Source: Ashinkailepas kermadecensis
Taxonomy: Eukaryota; Arthropoda; Thecostraca; Neolepadidae
Length of the DNA stretch: 64,000 bases
Direction of reading: 5' to 3'
Assembly: GCA_034440615.1 (NCBI GenBank)
Contig: JAOTOM010004745.1
Location: 62,001-126,000, forward strand
Shown: positions 11,001-22,640 of the stretch, piece after piece
Numbering within the stretch: the first letter of the stretch is position 1
Layout of the letters: every line of letters starts with the position of its first letter
The notes under the pieces: generated by a model
Database searches by the model: none
The model's input: the letters and a program-made list of their open reading frames with translations, nothing else
What the model was told of the DNA's origin: nothing
Position numbers and translations under genes: made by a program

Positions 11001-12400
11001 TCTTACTATTTCTTAGGGGGTTCTTCTTGCAAATTATACCCTCCTGTTGCGTCGTCTCATTTCCTAGAGCCTTTTTACCGGTTTTCGATGTCTCCTTGTG
11101 TGTCCTACCCTCCTCCATATTCAATGGTCCTCCTCTCCCGTCTTGGAGGGCCTCCTCTTGCATTCTGGGGCCCCTTTAACATGGCATGGGGCTTCCTCTC
11201 ATCTTCGAGGGGCATTGTCTGCCAAATTAGGGGCCTCTTGCCACGCCTCGTGTGCCTCCTCCTTTATCCTAGCAAAGCCTTACTCGTCTTGAGGGATCTT
11301 CAATTTTGGAAACCTCACCTCCTTCCATACCTGCTATCACTCCCATCTTAAGGGCCTCCTCTCATTTCCTGGGAACTCTTTCCGGTCTTCGGGACCTCAT
11401 TTGGTCCTAGAGACCTACTCCTTCCCGAGTCCGGCAGGTGCCTCATTTCTCTTCTAGAGGCCTTCTTTTTCAAATTAGGGGCCTCCTCTCACGTCTTGGG
11501 GGCCTCCTGCTCTGCGTTCTCCTGCTCTGCGCTCTGGATTCGATCTTTACCCATCTTAGGGGTGGTCTCTTATCTCCTGGTGGACTCTGGACTCCTCTTC
11601 TCTCCCAGGCGCCGCCTCTGCTAAATTACTGGCAACCTTTCCTATCTTAGTGGCCTTGTTATTTCCCGGGGACCTTCTTAGCCGTCTTCGAGCCTTCTTT
11701 TCCGCTTGGGAGCCATCTCTCTTATCCAATGGCCTTTCTCTCCTATTTTAGGGGCCTCCTCGTTCATCATGGGGTCTCGTTTCCAATCTTGTGTCGTTTT
11801 CTTCCGAATTAGGTGCCTCCTGCCACGTCTCTGGATCATCCTTTTCTATCTCGGTGGAACCTCACCCGTTTGGGGCCTGCTTTTGCGTCTCCGAAACCTC
11901 ATCTCATATCTTCATTCCTGTTCCGTCTTAGGGCCTCCTCTCATATTCTGTTGCCTCCTTTCCGGTGTTGGAGCCTCTTTTGCAATCCTGGTTGCCTCCG
12001 TGCCATTTTTGACACTCTCTTCATTTCTGGGGACTCCTACCCTCTCCTAGGTGACTCCTTTTTCAAATTAGGGGCCTCCCCTCACGTCATGGGGGCCTCC
12101 TTATCTGTGTCTGGAGCCTCATTATCCTCTTAGCAGGGTGCTTTTGCGTCCTAGTCCTAGATCTTCTCTTCCAGGTTCCTCCTCTTCCAAACTATGGGCC
12201 TCATCTGGCTGGTCTCGGTGGCCTTCTCTCATTCCTGCGGAAACCTTCTTACCAGTCTTGGGGCACCTATTGCGTCCGGAGAAGTCTCCCCTATCAGGTC
12301 TTAATTTTATATTGCAGGGGCATCCTCTTCCGTCTTGGGGGCCTCATTTTCCAACTTAAGAATATCCTGCCACCCATCGGAAGCCTTTTCGTCTAACCTG
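11001..12400. repeat. Degenerate GGGGCCTCCTCTC.. minisatellite, transition zone
   Basis: Words such as GGGGCCTCCTCTCA, GCCTCCTCTTC and TCTTGGGGGC recur every 25-35 bp with much divergence. The region lies between the older GGGGCCC..CGATTTT units and the homogeneous 21-bp array, and shares motifs with both. ORFs across it are low-complexity Leu/Ser/Pro/Gly stretches, not genes. Confidence 0.75.
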
Positions 12401-15400
12401 GGTGGCTTCTTGCCCGTCTCGGTGGCATCCTTTCCGTCCTGAGGGCCTCCTTTTCGTGCTGGGTTCTCCTTTTCGTCCTGGGGCCTCCTTTTCGTCCTGG
12501 GGGCTACCTTCCTATCTCTGTTCTCTGTTCTACGTCTAGTCCTACGCCCTTTTCGTCCTTGGGTGCATCCTTTTCGTTCTAGGGGCCTCCTTTTCGTCCT
12601 GGGGCCTCCTTTTAGTCCTGGGGACCTCCTCCCAATCTCTGTTCTACGTCTTGGGGCATCCTTGCGTTATGGGGCATCCTTTTCGTCCTGGGGACCACCT
12701 CACAATCTCTGTTCTACGTCTTAGGGGCCTCCTTTTCGTCCTGGTGGCCTCCTTTTCGTCCTGGGGGCCCCCTTTTCGTCCTGGGGGCCACCTCACAATC
12801 TCTGTTCTACGTCTTAGGGGCCTCCTTTTCGTCCTGGGGACCTCATCCCAATCTCTGTTCTACGTCTTTGGGGCACCCTTTTCGTCCTTTGGTGCATCCT
12901 TTTCGTCCTGGGGTTGGTTGGTTGATTGTTGGAGTGTAGGGGCGCATGGACTGCGTCTTTCGTCCTGGGGCCTCCTTTTCGTCCTGGGAGCCTTCTTTTC
13001 GTCCTGGGGGCCTCCTTTTCGTCCTGTGGGCCTCCTTTTCGTCCTGGAGGCCTCCTTTCGTCCTGGGGGCCTCTTCCCAATCTCTGTTCTACGTCTTGGT
13101 GCCTTCCTTTTCGTCCTGGGGCCTCCTTTTCGTCCCGGGGGCCTCCTTTTCGTCCTGGGGGCCTCCTCCCAATCTCTGTTCTACGTCTTGGGGGCTTCCT
13201 TTGCGTTATGGGGCATCCTTTTCGTCCTGGGGGCCTCCTTTTCGTCCTGGGGGCCACCTCACAATATCTGTTCTGCGTTTTAGGGGCATCCTTTTCGTCC
13301 TGGTGGCCTCCTTTTCGTCCTGGGGGCCTCCTTTTCGTCCTGGGGCCTCCTTTTCGTCCTGGGGACCTTATCCCAATCTCTGTTCTACGTCTTTGGGGCA
13401 CCCTTTTCGTCCTTTGGTGCATCCTTTTCGCCCTGGGGTTGGTTGGTTGATTGTTGGAGTGTTGGGGCGCATGGACTGCGTCTTTCGTCCTGGGGGCCTC
13501 CTTTTCGTCCTGGGAGCCTTCTTTTCGTCCTGGGTGCCTCCTTTTCGTCCTGGGGGCCTTTTCGTCCTGGGGGCCTCCTTTCGTCCTGGGGGCCTCCTCC
13601 CGATCTCTGTTCTACGTCTTGGTGCCTTCCTTTTCGTCCTGGGGCCTCCTTTTCGTCCCGAGGGCCTCCTTTTCGTCCTGGGGGCCTCCTCCCAATCTCT
13701 GTTCTACATCTTGGGGCTTCCTTTGCGTTATGGGGCTTTTTCGTCCTGGGGGCCACCTCACAATATCTGTTCTGCGTTTTAGGGGCATCCTTTTCGTCCT
13801 GGTGGCCTCCTTTTCGTCCTGGGGGCCTCTTTTCGTCCTGGGGGCCTCTTTTCGTCCTGGGGACCTCATCCCAATATCTGTTCTACGTCTTTGGGGCATC
13901 CTTTTCGTCCTGGAAGCTTCCTTTTCATCCTGGGGGCCTCCTTTTCGTCCTGGGGGCTACCTTCCTATCTCTGTTCTCTGTTCTACGTCTAGTCCTACGT
14001 CCTTTTCGTCCTTGGGTGCATCCTTTTCGTTCTAGGGGCCTCCTTTTCGTCCTGGGGTCTCCTTTTAGTCCTGGGGGCCTCCTCCCAATCTCTGTTCTAC
14101 GTCTTGGGGCATCCTTGCGCTATGGGGCATCCTTTTCGTCCTGGGGGCCTCCTTTTCGTCCTGGGGGCCACCTCACAATCTCTGTTCTACGTCTTAGGGG
14201 GCCTCCTTTTCGTCCTGGTGGCCTCCTTTTCGTCCTGGGGGCATCCTTTTCGTCCTGGGGGCCTCCTTTTCGTCCTGGGGGCCACCTCACAATCTCTGTT
14301 CTACGTCTTAGGGGGCCTCCTTTTCGTCCTGGTGGCCTCCTTTTCGTCCTGGGGGCATCCTTTTCGTCCTGGAGGCCTCCTTTTCGTCCTGGGGGCCACC
14401 TCACAATCTCTGTTCTACGTCTTAGGGGCATCCTTTTCGTCCTGGTGGCCTCCTTTTTCGTCCTGGGGGCCTCCTTTTCGTCTTGGGGGCCACCTCACAA
14501 TCTCTGTTCTACGTCTTAGGGGCCTCCTTTTCGTCCTGGAGGCCTCCTTTTCGTCCTGGGGGCCTCCTTTTCGTCCTGGGGGCCACCTACAATCTCTGTT
14601 CTACGTCTCAGGGGCCTCCTTTTCGTTCTGGTGGCCTCCTCTTCGTCCTGGGGGCATCCTTTTTCGTCCTGGGGACTCCTTTTCGTCCTGGGGGCCTCCT
14701 TTTCGTCCTGGGGGCCACCTCACAATCTCTGTTCTACGTCTTAGGGGGGCATCTCTTTTTCGTCCTTGGTGGCCTCCTTTTCGTTCCTCGTCGTCCTGGG
14801 GCTCCTTTTGTCCTGGGGGCCTCCTTTTCGTCCTGGAGGGCCACCTCACAATCTCTGTTCTACGTCTTAGGGGCCTCCTTTTCGTCCTGGTGGCCTCCTT
14901 TTCGTCCTGGGGGCCTCCTTTTCGTCCTGGGGGCCACCTCACAATCTCTGTTCTACGTCTTTGGGGCCTCCTTTTCGTCCTTTGGTGCATCCTTTTCGTC
15001 CTGGGGTTGGTTGGTTGATTGTTGGAGTGTAGGGACGCATGGACTGCGTCTTTCGTCCTGGGGGCCTCCTTTTCGTCCTGGGAGCTTCCTTTTCGTCCTG
15101 GGGTCTCCTTTTCGTCCTGGGGCCTCCTTTTCGTCCCGGGGGGCTGCTTTTCGTCCTGGGGGCCTCGTCCCAATCTCTGTTCTACGTCTTGGGGGCTTCC
15201 TTTGCGTTATGGGGCATCCTTTTCGTCCTGGGGGCCACCTCACAATCTCTGTTCTACGTCTTAGGGGCATCCTTTTCGTCCTGGTGGCCTCCTTTTCGTC
15301 CTAGGGGGCCTCCTTTTCGTCCTAGGGGCCACCTCACAATCTCTGTTCTACGTCTTAGGTGCCTCCTTTTCGTCCTGGGGGCCACCTCACAATCTCTGTT

Positions 15401-16500
15401 CTACGTCTTAGGGGCCTCCTTTTCGTCCTGGGGGCCTCCTTTTCGTCCTGGGGCTTCCTTTTCGTCCTGGGGACCTCATCCCAATATCTGTTCTACGTCT
15501 TTGGGGCATCCTTTTCGTCTTTTGGTGCATCCTTTTCGTCCTGGGGTTGGTTGGTTGATTGTTGGAGTGTAGGGGCGCATGGACTGCGTCTTTCGTCCTG
15601 GGGGCCTGCTTTTCGTCCTGAGAGCTTCCTTTTCGTCCTGGGGGCCTCCTTTTCGTCCTGGGGCCTCCTTTTCGTCCTGGGGGCCTCCTCCCAATCTCTG
15701 TTCTACGTCTTGGTGCCTTCCTTTTCGTCCTGGGGCCTCCTTTTCGTCCTGGGGGGCCTCCTTTTCGTCCTGGGGGCCTCCTTCCAATCTCTGTTCTACG
15801 TTTTGGGGCCTCCTTTTCGTCCTTGGGTGCATCCTTTTCGTCCTGGGGTCTTCGTGGGGCCTCCTTTTCGTCCTGGGGGCCTCCTCCCAATCTCTGTTCT
15901 ACGTCTTGGTGCCTCCTTTTCGTCATGGGGGCCTCTTTTTTCGTCCTGGGGGCCTCCTTTTCGTCCTGGGGGCCTCCTTCCAATCTCTGTTCTACGTCTT
16001 GGGGCCTCCTTTTCGTCCTTGGGTGCATCCTTTTCGTCATGGGGTCTCCTTTTCGTCCCGGGGGGCCTCCTTTTCGTCCTGGGGGCCTCCTCCCAATCTC
16101 TGTTCTACGTCTTGAGGCCTCCTTTTTCGTCATGGGGGCCTCCTCCCAATATCTTTTCTACGTCTTGGGGCCTCTTTTTCGTCCTGGGGGCCTCATTTTC
16201 GTCCCGGGGGGCCTCCTTTTCGTCCTGGGGGCCTCCTCCCAATCTCTGTTCTACGTCTTGAGGCCTCCTTTTCGTCATGGGGGGCCTCCTCCCAATCTCT
16301 GTTCTACGTCTTGGGGCCTCTTTTTCGTCCTGGGGGCCTCCTTTTCGTCCCGGGGGGCCTCCTTTTCGTCCTGGGGGCCTCCTTCCAGTCTCTGTACTAC
16401 GTCTTGAGGCCTCCTTTTCGTCATGGGGGCCCCCTTTTCGTCATGGGGCCTCCTTTTCGTCCTGGGGGCCTCCTCCAAATCTTTGTTCTACGTCTCTTAT
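12400..16500. repeat. Homogeneous 21-bp satellite with higher-order structure
   Basis: The basic unit is GGGGGCCTCCTTTTCGTCCTG. A longer interspersed unit reads GGGGCCACCTCACAATCTCT then GTTCTACGTCTT. A linker beginning GGTTGGTTGGTTGATTGTTG occurs at about 12,913, 13,439, 15,005 and 15,545. Spacings are about 526 bp, 1566 bp (three periods) and 540 bp, which gives a higher-order repeat near 525-540 bp. Homogeneity drops outside the block. Because the 21-bp unit keeps frame, long ORFs open on both strands; their repeating RPGGLLFVLGAS and PGRKGGPQDEKEAP sequences are artefacts. Confidence 0.93.
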
Positions 16501-16635
16501 AGATACCTGATTATATTTCCTGGTGGCCTCGTCAGTTTTGAGGCCTCATTGACAGCATGGTATTCTGTCCCGTCGGCCTCCTTGCTCACATTTTTTGCTG
16601 TGCATTTGCGGATAGGGGCCTCCTCAAATTTCAGG

Positions 16636-16712
16636 GGGGGGGGGCGGCGCCCCCCTGTTTCACGGCAGGGGGGCGACTGCCCCCCCCCCCCCCCCCGGTG
16701 GCGACGCCCTTG
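16636..16712. mobile_element. G/C-homopolymer transposon-end relic
   Basis: The sequence has a run of ten G, GGCGGCGCCCCCC, then CAGGGGGGCGACTGCCC, a long poly-C, and GGTGGCGACGCCCTTG. Read in reverse, the end CAAGGGCGTCGCCACC resembles hAT-type termini of the CAGGGGCGTCG kind. No partner end or target duplication was found, so it is an orphan end next to the satellite. Confidence 0.3.
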
Positions 16713-17260
16713 GTTCGTGACATTTTTATTTCACATATTTACAGTTGATTATAATTAATATTTTTCTTAGACAGCCTACTTAAAACATGTAATGCATTGT
16801 GCAGTTCATCTGGAATCATGCGATTAAATCATGCCCTTGAATGCAATCGTAACCAGCAATATATTCATTTTCGATACTTGGAAATCTAGTTTCTAACATA
16901 AAACTTGTACGGACTGGAAGGCGAGCACATCAGTTTTTACGGTCATGCTTTTAAGACAGAAATATAAATCATCCTTATATTGTTGATCCAGACATTGGGA
17001 ATCGTGTGCACCATTTGACTTACCTTGCACTTCCTGCACCTCGGAAAATGGAACAAAAAATGCGACAAAAATTATGCATTGGCTCCATGCTAAATTTTCG
17101 CAGCGTGATAAACTTGTTGGATGTTTGTGTTCAAGCGTCATTTACCTGGTCAGTGCTTGCCACGCTCAGCTGTACTTGCATCGTTCGGGAATATCACGAA
17201 ACCACCCATGGCGAGAGGTAATACGCTATTTTGAGTATTTACTTTCGATTGAAAGTTGTG
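16713..17260. other. No recognised feature
   Basis: AT-rich unique sequence; no coding, RNA or repeat signal that I can support. Confidence 0.5.
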
Positions 17261-17400
17261 CATCACCTGGGTAGTACGTGGTATTTGCCTTAGTGACTGC
17301 ACACACACACGGGGTGGAAGGGACATGCCGACATCACCTGGGTAGTACGTGGTATTTGCCTTAGTGACCGCACACACACGGGGCGGAAGGGACATGCCGA
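17261..17400. repeat. Tandem duplication, 71 and 69 bp
   Basis: Both units run from CATCACCTGGGTAGTACGTG through TTGCCTTAGTGAC and a (CA)n stretch to GGAAGGGACATGCCGA. Units start at 17,261 and 17,332. The length difference is one CA step. Confidence 0.95.
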
Positions 17401-19114
17401 TTAAATGCAGTATGAAGTGCATCAAAATTTAAAATGCGTCTTTTTGCTTCATATTTCAATATCGCTATTCGTTTTTCTAAAAGCTTGTTTTCATCTTTAC
17501 CGGATCGTCTGAACAGTTTATTTTGCTTATTAGATTCAACAGCAAACGCCTTTATTCTTGTTCAGTCGTAATGGTCCACATATTGATGCACATGTTTTAA
17601 GTATCCACATTTGAGGCAATTTTCAAGGATGGGTACCTCGCTCACTACACTGCTGGTTCTTTCGCATTGTTTTTCCATCTTCTTTTATGGTGCGAAATAT
17701 CACTAAAGTTTGCATCGCATTGCATTTATTTTCTGCATGTAAATCTACTCAGATTGTGGTTGTTACTGTACGTGCAGGACGACAAAGGAGAAACAAATAG
17801 AGAGAGTTAGGAAATTACACTCTAGAGCGCTGCACACAATCCACTCCTGCTCAGAACAGTGCAGCAAGGCTGTACGAGGGGAGATGGAAGGTGACAGCAC
17901 GGGAGAGTGGTGGTAGATCAAAGGAATGGTGAACTGTTCGTCGAAGTTAACCGTGTTAGAAGCGTGATCAGTGCCTATTGACGGGAGCTGGCTCTGACGG
18001 ACATTGCTCTTCGCCATTCTCCGTCATTGTGTTCTGTTCGTGGAAATATCCTCAACTCAACCGAAGCCATTGCCTGCTGTCGAACGTCGAACAATGAAGT
18101 AAATTTATAGTTGTTCTCTCAGGTATATTTTTTGAAGCTGCACTTTGGTCGCTGCTGCAGTCCCTTGTTCCACCAGCCGCGCGTGGCATATACGGTTGTC
18201 GGTCAGCTGGGCTGAATGCGGGCCGGGCCGACATCTGAGAGACCGCAGGTCTCCACCGTCTGACCAGCAGCTCTGCAGGAGACACCTCGCGCCACCACCT
18301 GTTGGCACGATGGTGGCGGGTTCAGCTCGGTCGCCGAACGGCGCGATTGGGTGGACACCTCGGCAAAGGCCGCCAAGTGACGCCAATCAGATGCTAAGCC
18401 AAAAACAGACACAGCTGCGACGAACGTCGCAGAACCGACTTCTGCAGCTGTGTCTGCACAGTACCGAGCACCGCAGTCGCAGAACCGAATAGATTCAAGA
18501 GCAAGGACATTCCTTGATGACGACATTTTCAGACCGAAACCACGCCACGTCCAAGGGAAATTCCTTTATGATGAGGTCAGATTTGTTGTATGTAATTTGC
18601 ATTTATCGCCGCAGGTCCATGAGATATCAGCGCAATCAATTAAGGAAGGTTTGCTTCCTAAGAAACTGCGAACAGCAATAACCATGCAATATATGATGCC
18701 CATTGTTACCATTTTGAATACAAACATGGAGCGCAGGCATTAGGAAGCTCAATGGACTTCGACAATTAATCTACAAGTTGACAAGGAATACCTGTGTTGC
18801 ATGCCAAGCAGGCATGCATACTATGAAGATGCCATGTAGGGCAGATCACTAGCGAAGCTAGCAGGCTCTATCTCCTCATATTTAGATGGGTTTTGAAATG
18901 CTTATCGGCACATTGCATGAGCTTGGGAACAGGGGAGGGTAGCATTCCCCCACACTTTTATCTAACCTTAACCATAAGCCAATCCAATGGCATCGAGTGA
19001 AAGCAATAGGCCTGCAAATTGGCTGTGTATCGTACATTTTAGGCCGCTCCTATCCCCATGGAACATTCAGTTTATAATCTGCAACATTTCACACCTAATG
19101 TAATACCGATGTTG
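17401..19114. other. Unassigned; GC-rich patch at 18.15-18.5 kb
   Basis: A GC-rich, CpG-containing stretch (about 18,150-18,490) sits in AT-rich sequence. ORFs there have no recognisable domain and overlap on both strands, as expected in GC-rich DNA. A possible acceptor (TTATCGCCGCAG) near 18,615 has no convincing exon. Confidence 0.35.
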
Positions 19115-19180
19115 AGACCCAATGCCCAGACCCAATGCAGTACCTTTGCCCAGACCCAATGCAGTACCTTTGCCCAGACA
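19115..19180. repeat. 25-bp tandem repeat, about 2.5 copies
   Basis: The unit GACCCAATGCAGTACCTTTG plus CCCAG is repeated, preceded by a shortened unit. Confidence 0.9.
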
Positions 19181-21796
19181 TTGATGTCAGGTGGTCCATG
19201 GTGTGACACAAAGCATGTCAACAAGCCCCATCTCCTCATTTCGTGCCTCATGGTAGACGAGTTGGCAGCGAAGTACCACGCCCGGTTGTAAATTTCATCG
19301 CTGCAAAATCGCAACGTGAAAAATCACTGAATTTAAAGTGACCGGTATCGAAAGCAGCCCGGATGGACGGTGAACGGAAATAGTTACGAAGCTAGGACCT
19401 CGTGCGTTAGAATACACAAGTCACAGATAATGAGGCTGCATGTTCATACTTATTTCATCATTCTAGATCGCATTGCCGCCAAGTTATGATTATTCCAAAA
19501 GCAGGATGCCGCGGAGGGCTGATGGGCTTGGCCGAGTCCATTCTTCTGTTTGCTGAAGACATTCACTCGTTTTGCAGCCATACTCATAAAATAATCCGAG
19601 AAAAGGCGATCCACTCAGGTTCAATATCTTACATTTCTAAAGTTGAGATTGTGACAACACACAGCTGAGTATGTGTGCTCGAGCACTACTCATCATTGGG
19701 TTGGACCAGGAGCACCTCGTAAAGCCAGTGGTTGCAGTGTGCAGTCCAGCGGTCGGCACTCCCAGGCGGTCCGGCGCCGGTCCGCTGTGACGACCGCCCT
19801 GCGAGTACGTCACAGTGTTGCCATGCCGGCCGGAATGGGTCGGCTATTCTTGGAAAAGTCACGGGAATGGCCACCGGAGACGCACCATCAATTGACGCTC
19901 GACCGTCGGCGGCGCTGCCGTCCGGTACAGTTTTCATTTCCAAAAGATATGAATTTAAAATTCTTTCAAATTACATCAAGACATTTTTGTGTAACCAAAA
20001 GTGCCCTAGGGGTTTCTTCTATATATTTACCCAAAATGCATGCATTGTGCAGACTCGAAAAGTTGGTTTTGAGTCGTTTGGTACGGCCAAGTAAGAAATA
20101 ATTCTGACACATTTTCAAATTCCTTGGATTTGGAAAGCTTAGTAGGTGCCTAACTAGGTACCTAAGCATGAGCTCAGAGCAACACTTTCATAAAATGCAA
20201 CTAGGTTTTGCATAAGTTGAGATTGAAGAACAAGTTTGCTCCAAAGCAGGCTGTTTTTTTTTGTTGGCTTGACTGATATGTCCATCCTGGAAACACTAGT
20301 GAATGCATTGCATTTACAGAGATGACTAGGCATCACATCAAAGCCCATTAAGAGCCCACTGGTCACTAACAGACTTCCTCGTTGGGCTTTCGGTTCTAGT
20401 ATTTGCCAATTCTAGTACCTATCTAAGTCGGTGGGTAGGTAACTTGCTCCTACCCCACAATTCCGCACATTCCCTTATTTTCACGAATCAATTGGAACAT
20501 TTTTGTGCAAAACATAACCCGATGTACCTCAAAAGTATCCCTCACTCAGCGATCTCCATTAACAGTAGAATGGACTTTGGTATTAGTACCCAGGACTGGA
20601 CACAACTCCAAAAAGGTCGCATTCCCTGCGTTTGTTATGAAACGAAAGCGCAATATATGGCGATATTTGCCAGAGGCAAGCCTTTGCGGACCGGTGATTG
20701 AAGATAAGATATCAAAGTGAACTTCAATTTTCACTATAGTTACGAGTCAATGCATATTTGTTTCCAGTTTTTCAACTTTCCTATCTACCAGTGGATGAAA
20801 GCATCATTTGTACGAAAATAACATACAAAAATACTTCCCAGCTCTACTCAGGTGAGGCACTGCCTTAGTGCCTTACATGGGCGGACCGACCCTGCATGTT
20901 TTTCCAGTATTCTTAGGGGAGGCAAGGATTTTTATGCCAATCATTTCAGTCAACGCCTATGGGATAGGCATAAACTAAAGGTAGGAACCATATCAACCAA
21001 TAAGGAACGAGAAAGTATGAAAAGAAGAAATAGGAGGCCGCCAATAAGGGAACTACATTCTTTTCCAACTCCGCTTTTACATTAATTTTGTATTCCTATT
21101 GCGGCTTCCAACTGCAAGAACTATCTTGAGGTTCCAATTGCTTTATGAACCTGGCTCGAGGCCTTTTAAGTGAAAACAAACCAGATAGTTCATGGAATGC
21201 ATGGCCCCTCTGTCACTCCCCTGAGTGTGTGCCTGCGCCCACCTGTAGGCCCCGTGTTATTAGCTGCAAATGAATCTGAACTTGTCCAGCCGCAATGCTC
21301 TTGTCCTCACAAGCCTGGTGAGACCTTCTTTGCTATCTCTGATGCTCAAAGAACACGTATCATTGACAGATGTCCATCAATTTCGTTCCTGTTGAAGGGC
21401 ATGCGTGGGTGGTCTTCATTAGTCGCGAAATTCATTCATTCGTTCATTCGGCTTTCACACGGATACGATTTAGGCCAACAACGAATTATTAAGCAGGGAA
21501 AAATCATATGAAATATATACGAAAGACCGTCTTATATGCCATGAAGTTTCGCATCTGGTTCAATCTTCAACAGGAACAGCTGCTCACATGCCAAGCTGCC
21601 ACGATTCTTTGCTATGCACTGAACAAGCAGGCACCTTTGCTAGCGGTAAGGAGGAAGGGCGGACCCAGAAGCGACGCCACGGACCGAAGTTGGAGGGAGG
21701 GCGACGAGGTGGTTCTTGCCAATTTTTCGCATGCTGCGCCATAGATCCAGTGTTCAGTTTCTAGCTTCTAGATGCTTCCCTCCCTCGTGATGGCAA
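19181..21796. other. Unassigned, no supported gene
   Basis: A GC-rich patch at about 19,690-19,930 lies in otherwise AT-rich sequence. The short ORFs show no family character. No repeat or transposon end was recognised. Confidence 0.4.
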
Positions 21797-22640
21797 CCCC
21801 ATGGGTGCATCATTCCCAACTGAGTCCGTGACTGATCCCGGTGATGGACACCCCATGGGTGCATCATTCCCAGCTGAGTCCGTGACTGATCCCGGTGATG
21901 GACACCCCATGGGTGCATCATTCCCAACTGAGTCCGTGACTGATCCCGGTGATGGCCACCCCATGGGTGCATCATTCCCAACTGAGTCCGTGACTGATCC
22001 CCGTGATGACAACCCCATGGGTGCATCATTCCCAACTGAGTCCGTGACTGATCCCGGTGATGACAACCCCATGGGTGCACCATTCCCAGCTGAGTCCGTG
22101 ACTGATTCCCGTGATGACAACCCCATGGGTGCATCATTCCCAGCTGAGTCCGTGACTGATCCCGGTGATGGACACCCCATGGGTGCATCATTCCCAACTG
22201 AGTCAGTGACTGATCCCGGTGATGGACACCCCATGGGTGCATCATTCCCAACTGAGTCCGTGACTGATCCCCGTGATGACAACCCCATGGGTGCATCATT
22301 CCCAGCTGAGTCCGTGACTGATCCACGTGATGACAACCCCATGGGTGCATCATTCCCAGCTGAGTCCGTGACTGATCCCCGTGATGACAACCCCATGGGT
22401 GCATCATTCCCAACTGAGTCCGTGACTGATCCCGGTGATGGACACCCCATGGGTGCATCATTCCCAACTGAGTCCGTGACTGATCCCCGTGATGGCAACC
22501 CCATGGGTGCATCATTCCCAACTGATACCGTGACTGATCCCGGTGATGGCCACCCCACGGGTGCATCATTCCCAACTGAGTCCGTGACTGATTCCTGTGA
22601 TGGCCACACCTAGGGTACATCATACCTCATTGAGTCCGTG
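21797..22640. repeat. 54-bp minisatellite, about 15 units
   Basis: The unit contains CCCCATGGGTGCATCATTCC, then CAACTGAGTCCGTGACTGAT, then CCCGGTGATGGACA. Main variants are CAACTG/CAGCTG and CCCGGTGATGGAC/CCCCGTGATGACA. At 54 bp (18 codons) the array is open on both strands in more than one frame. The plus frame repeats MGASFPTESVTDPGDGHP and a minus frame repeats SVGNDAPMGLPSRG. No flanking signal peptide, domain or splice context supports translation. The last unit (after about 22,600) is degenerate. Confidence 0.95.

Noticed and set aside
12651..16510. Many 200-360-codon ORFs on both strands
   Set aside because: They are translations of the 21-bp satellite, which keeps frame in all registers. 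No start context, domain or unique sequence supports them.
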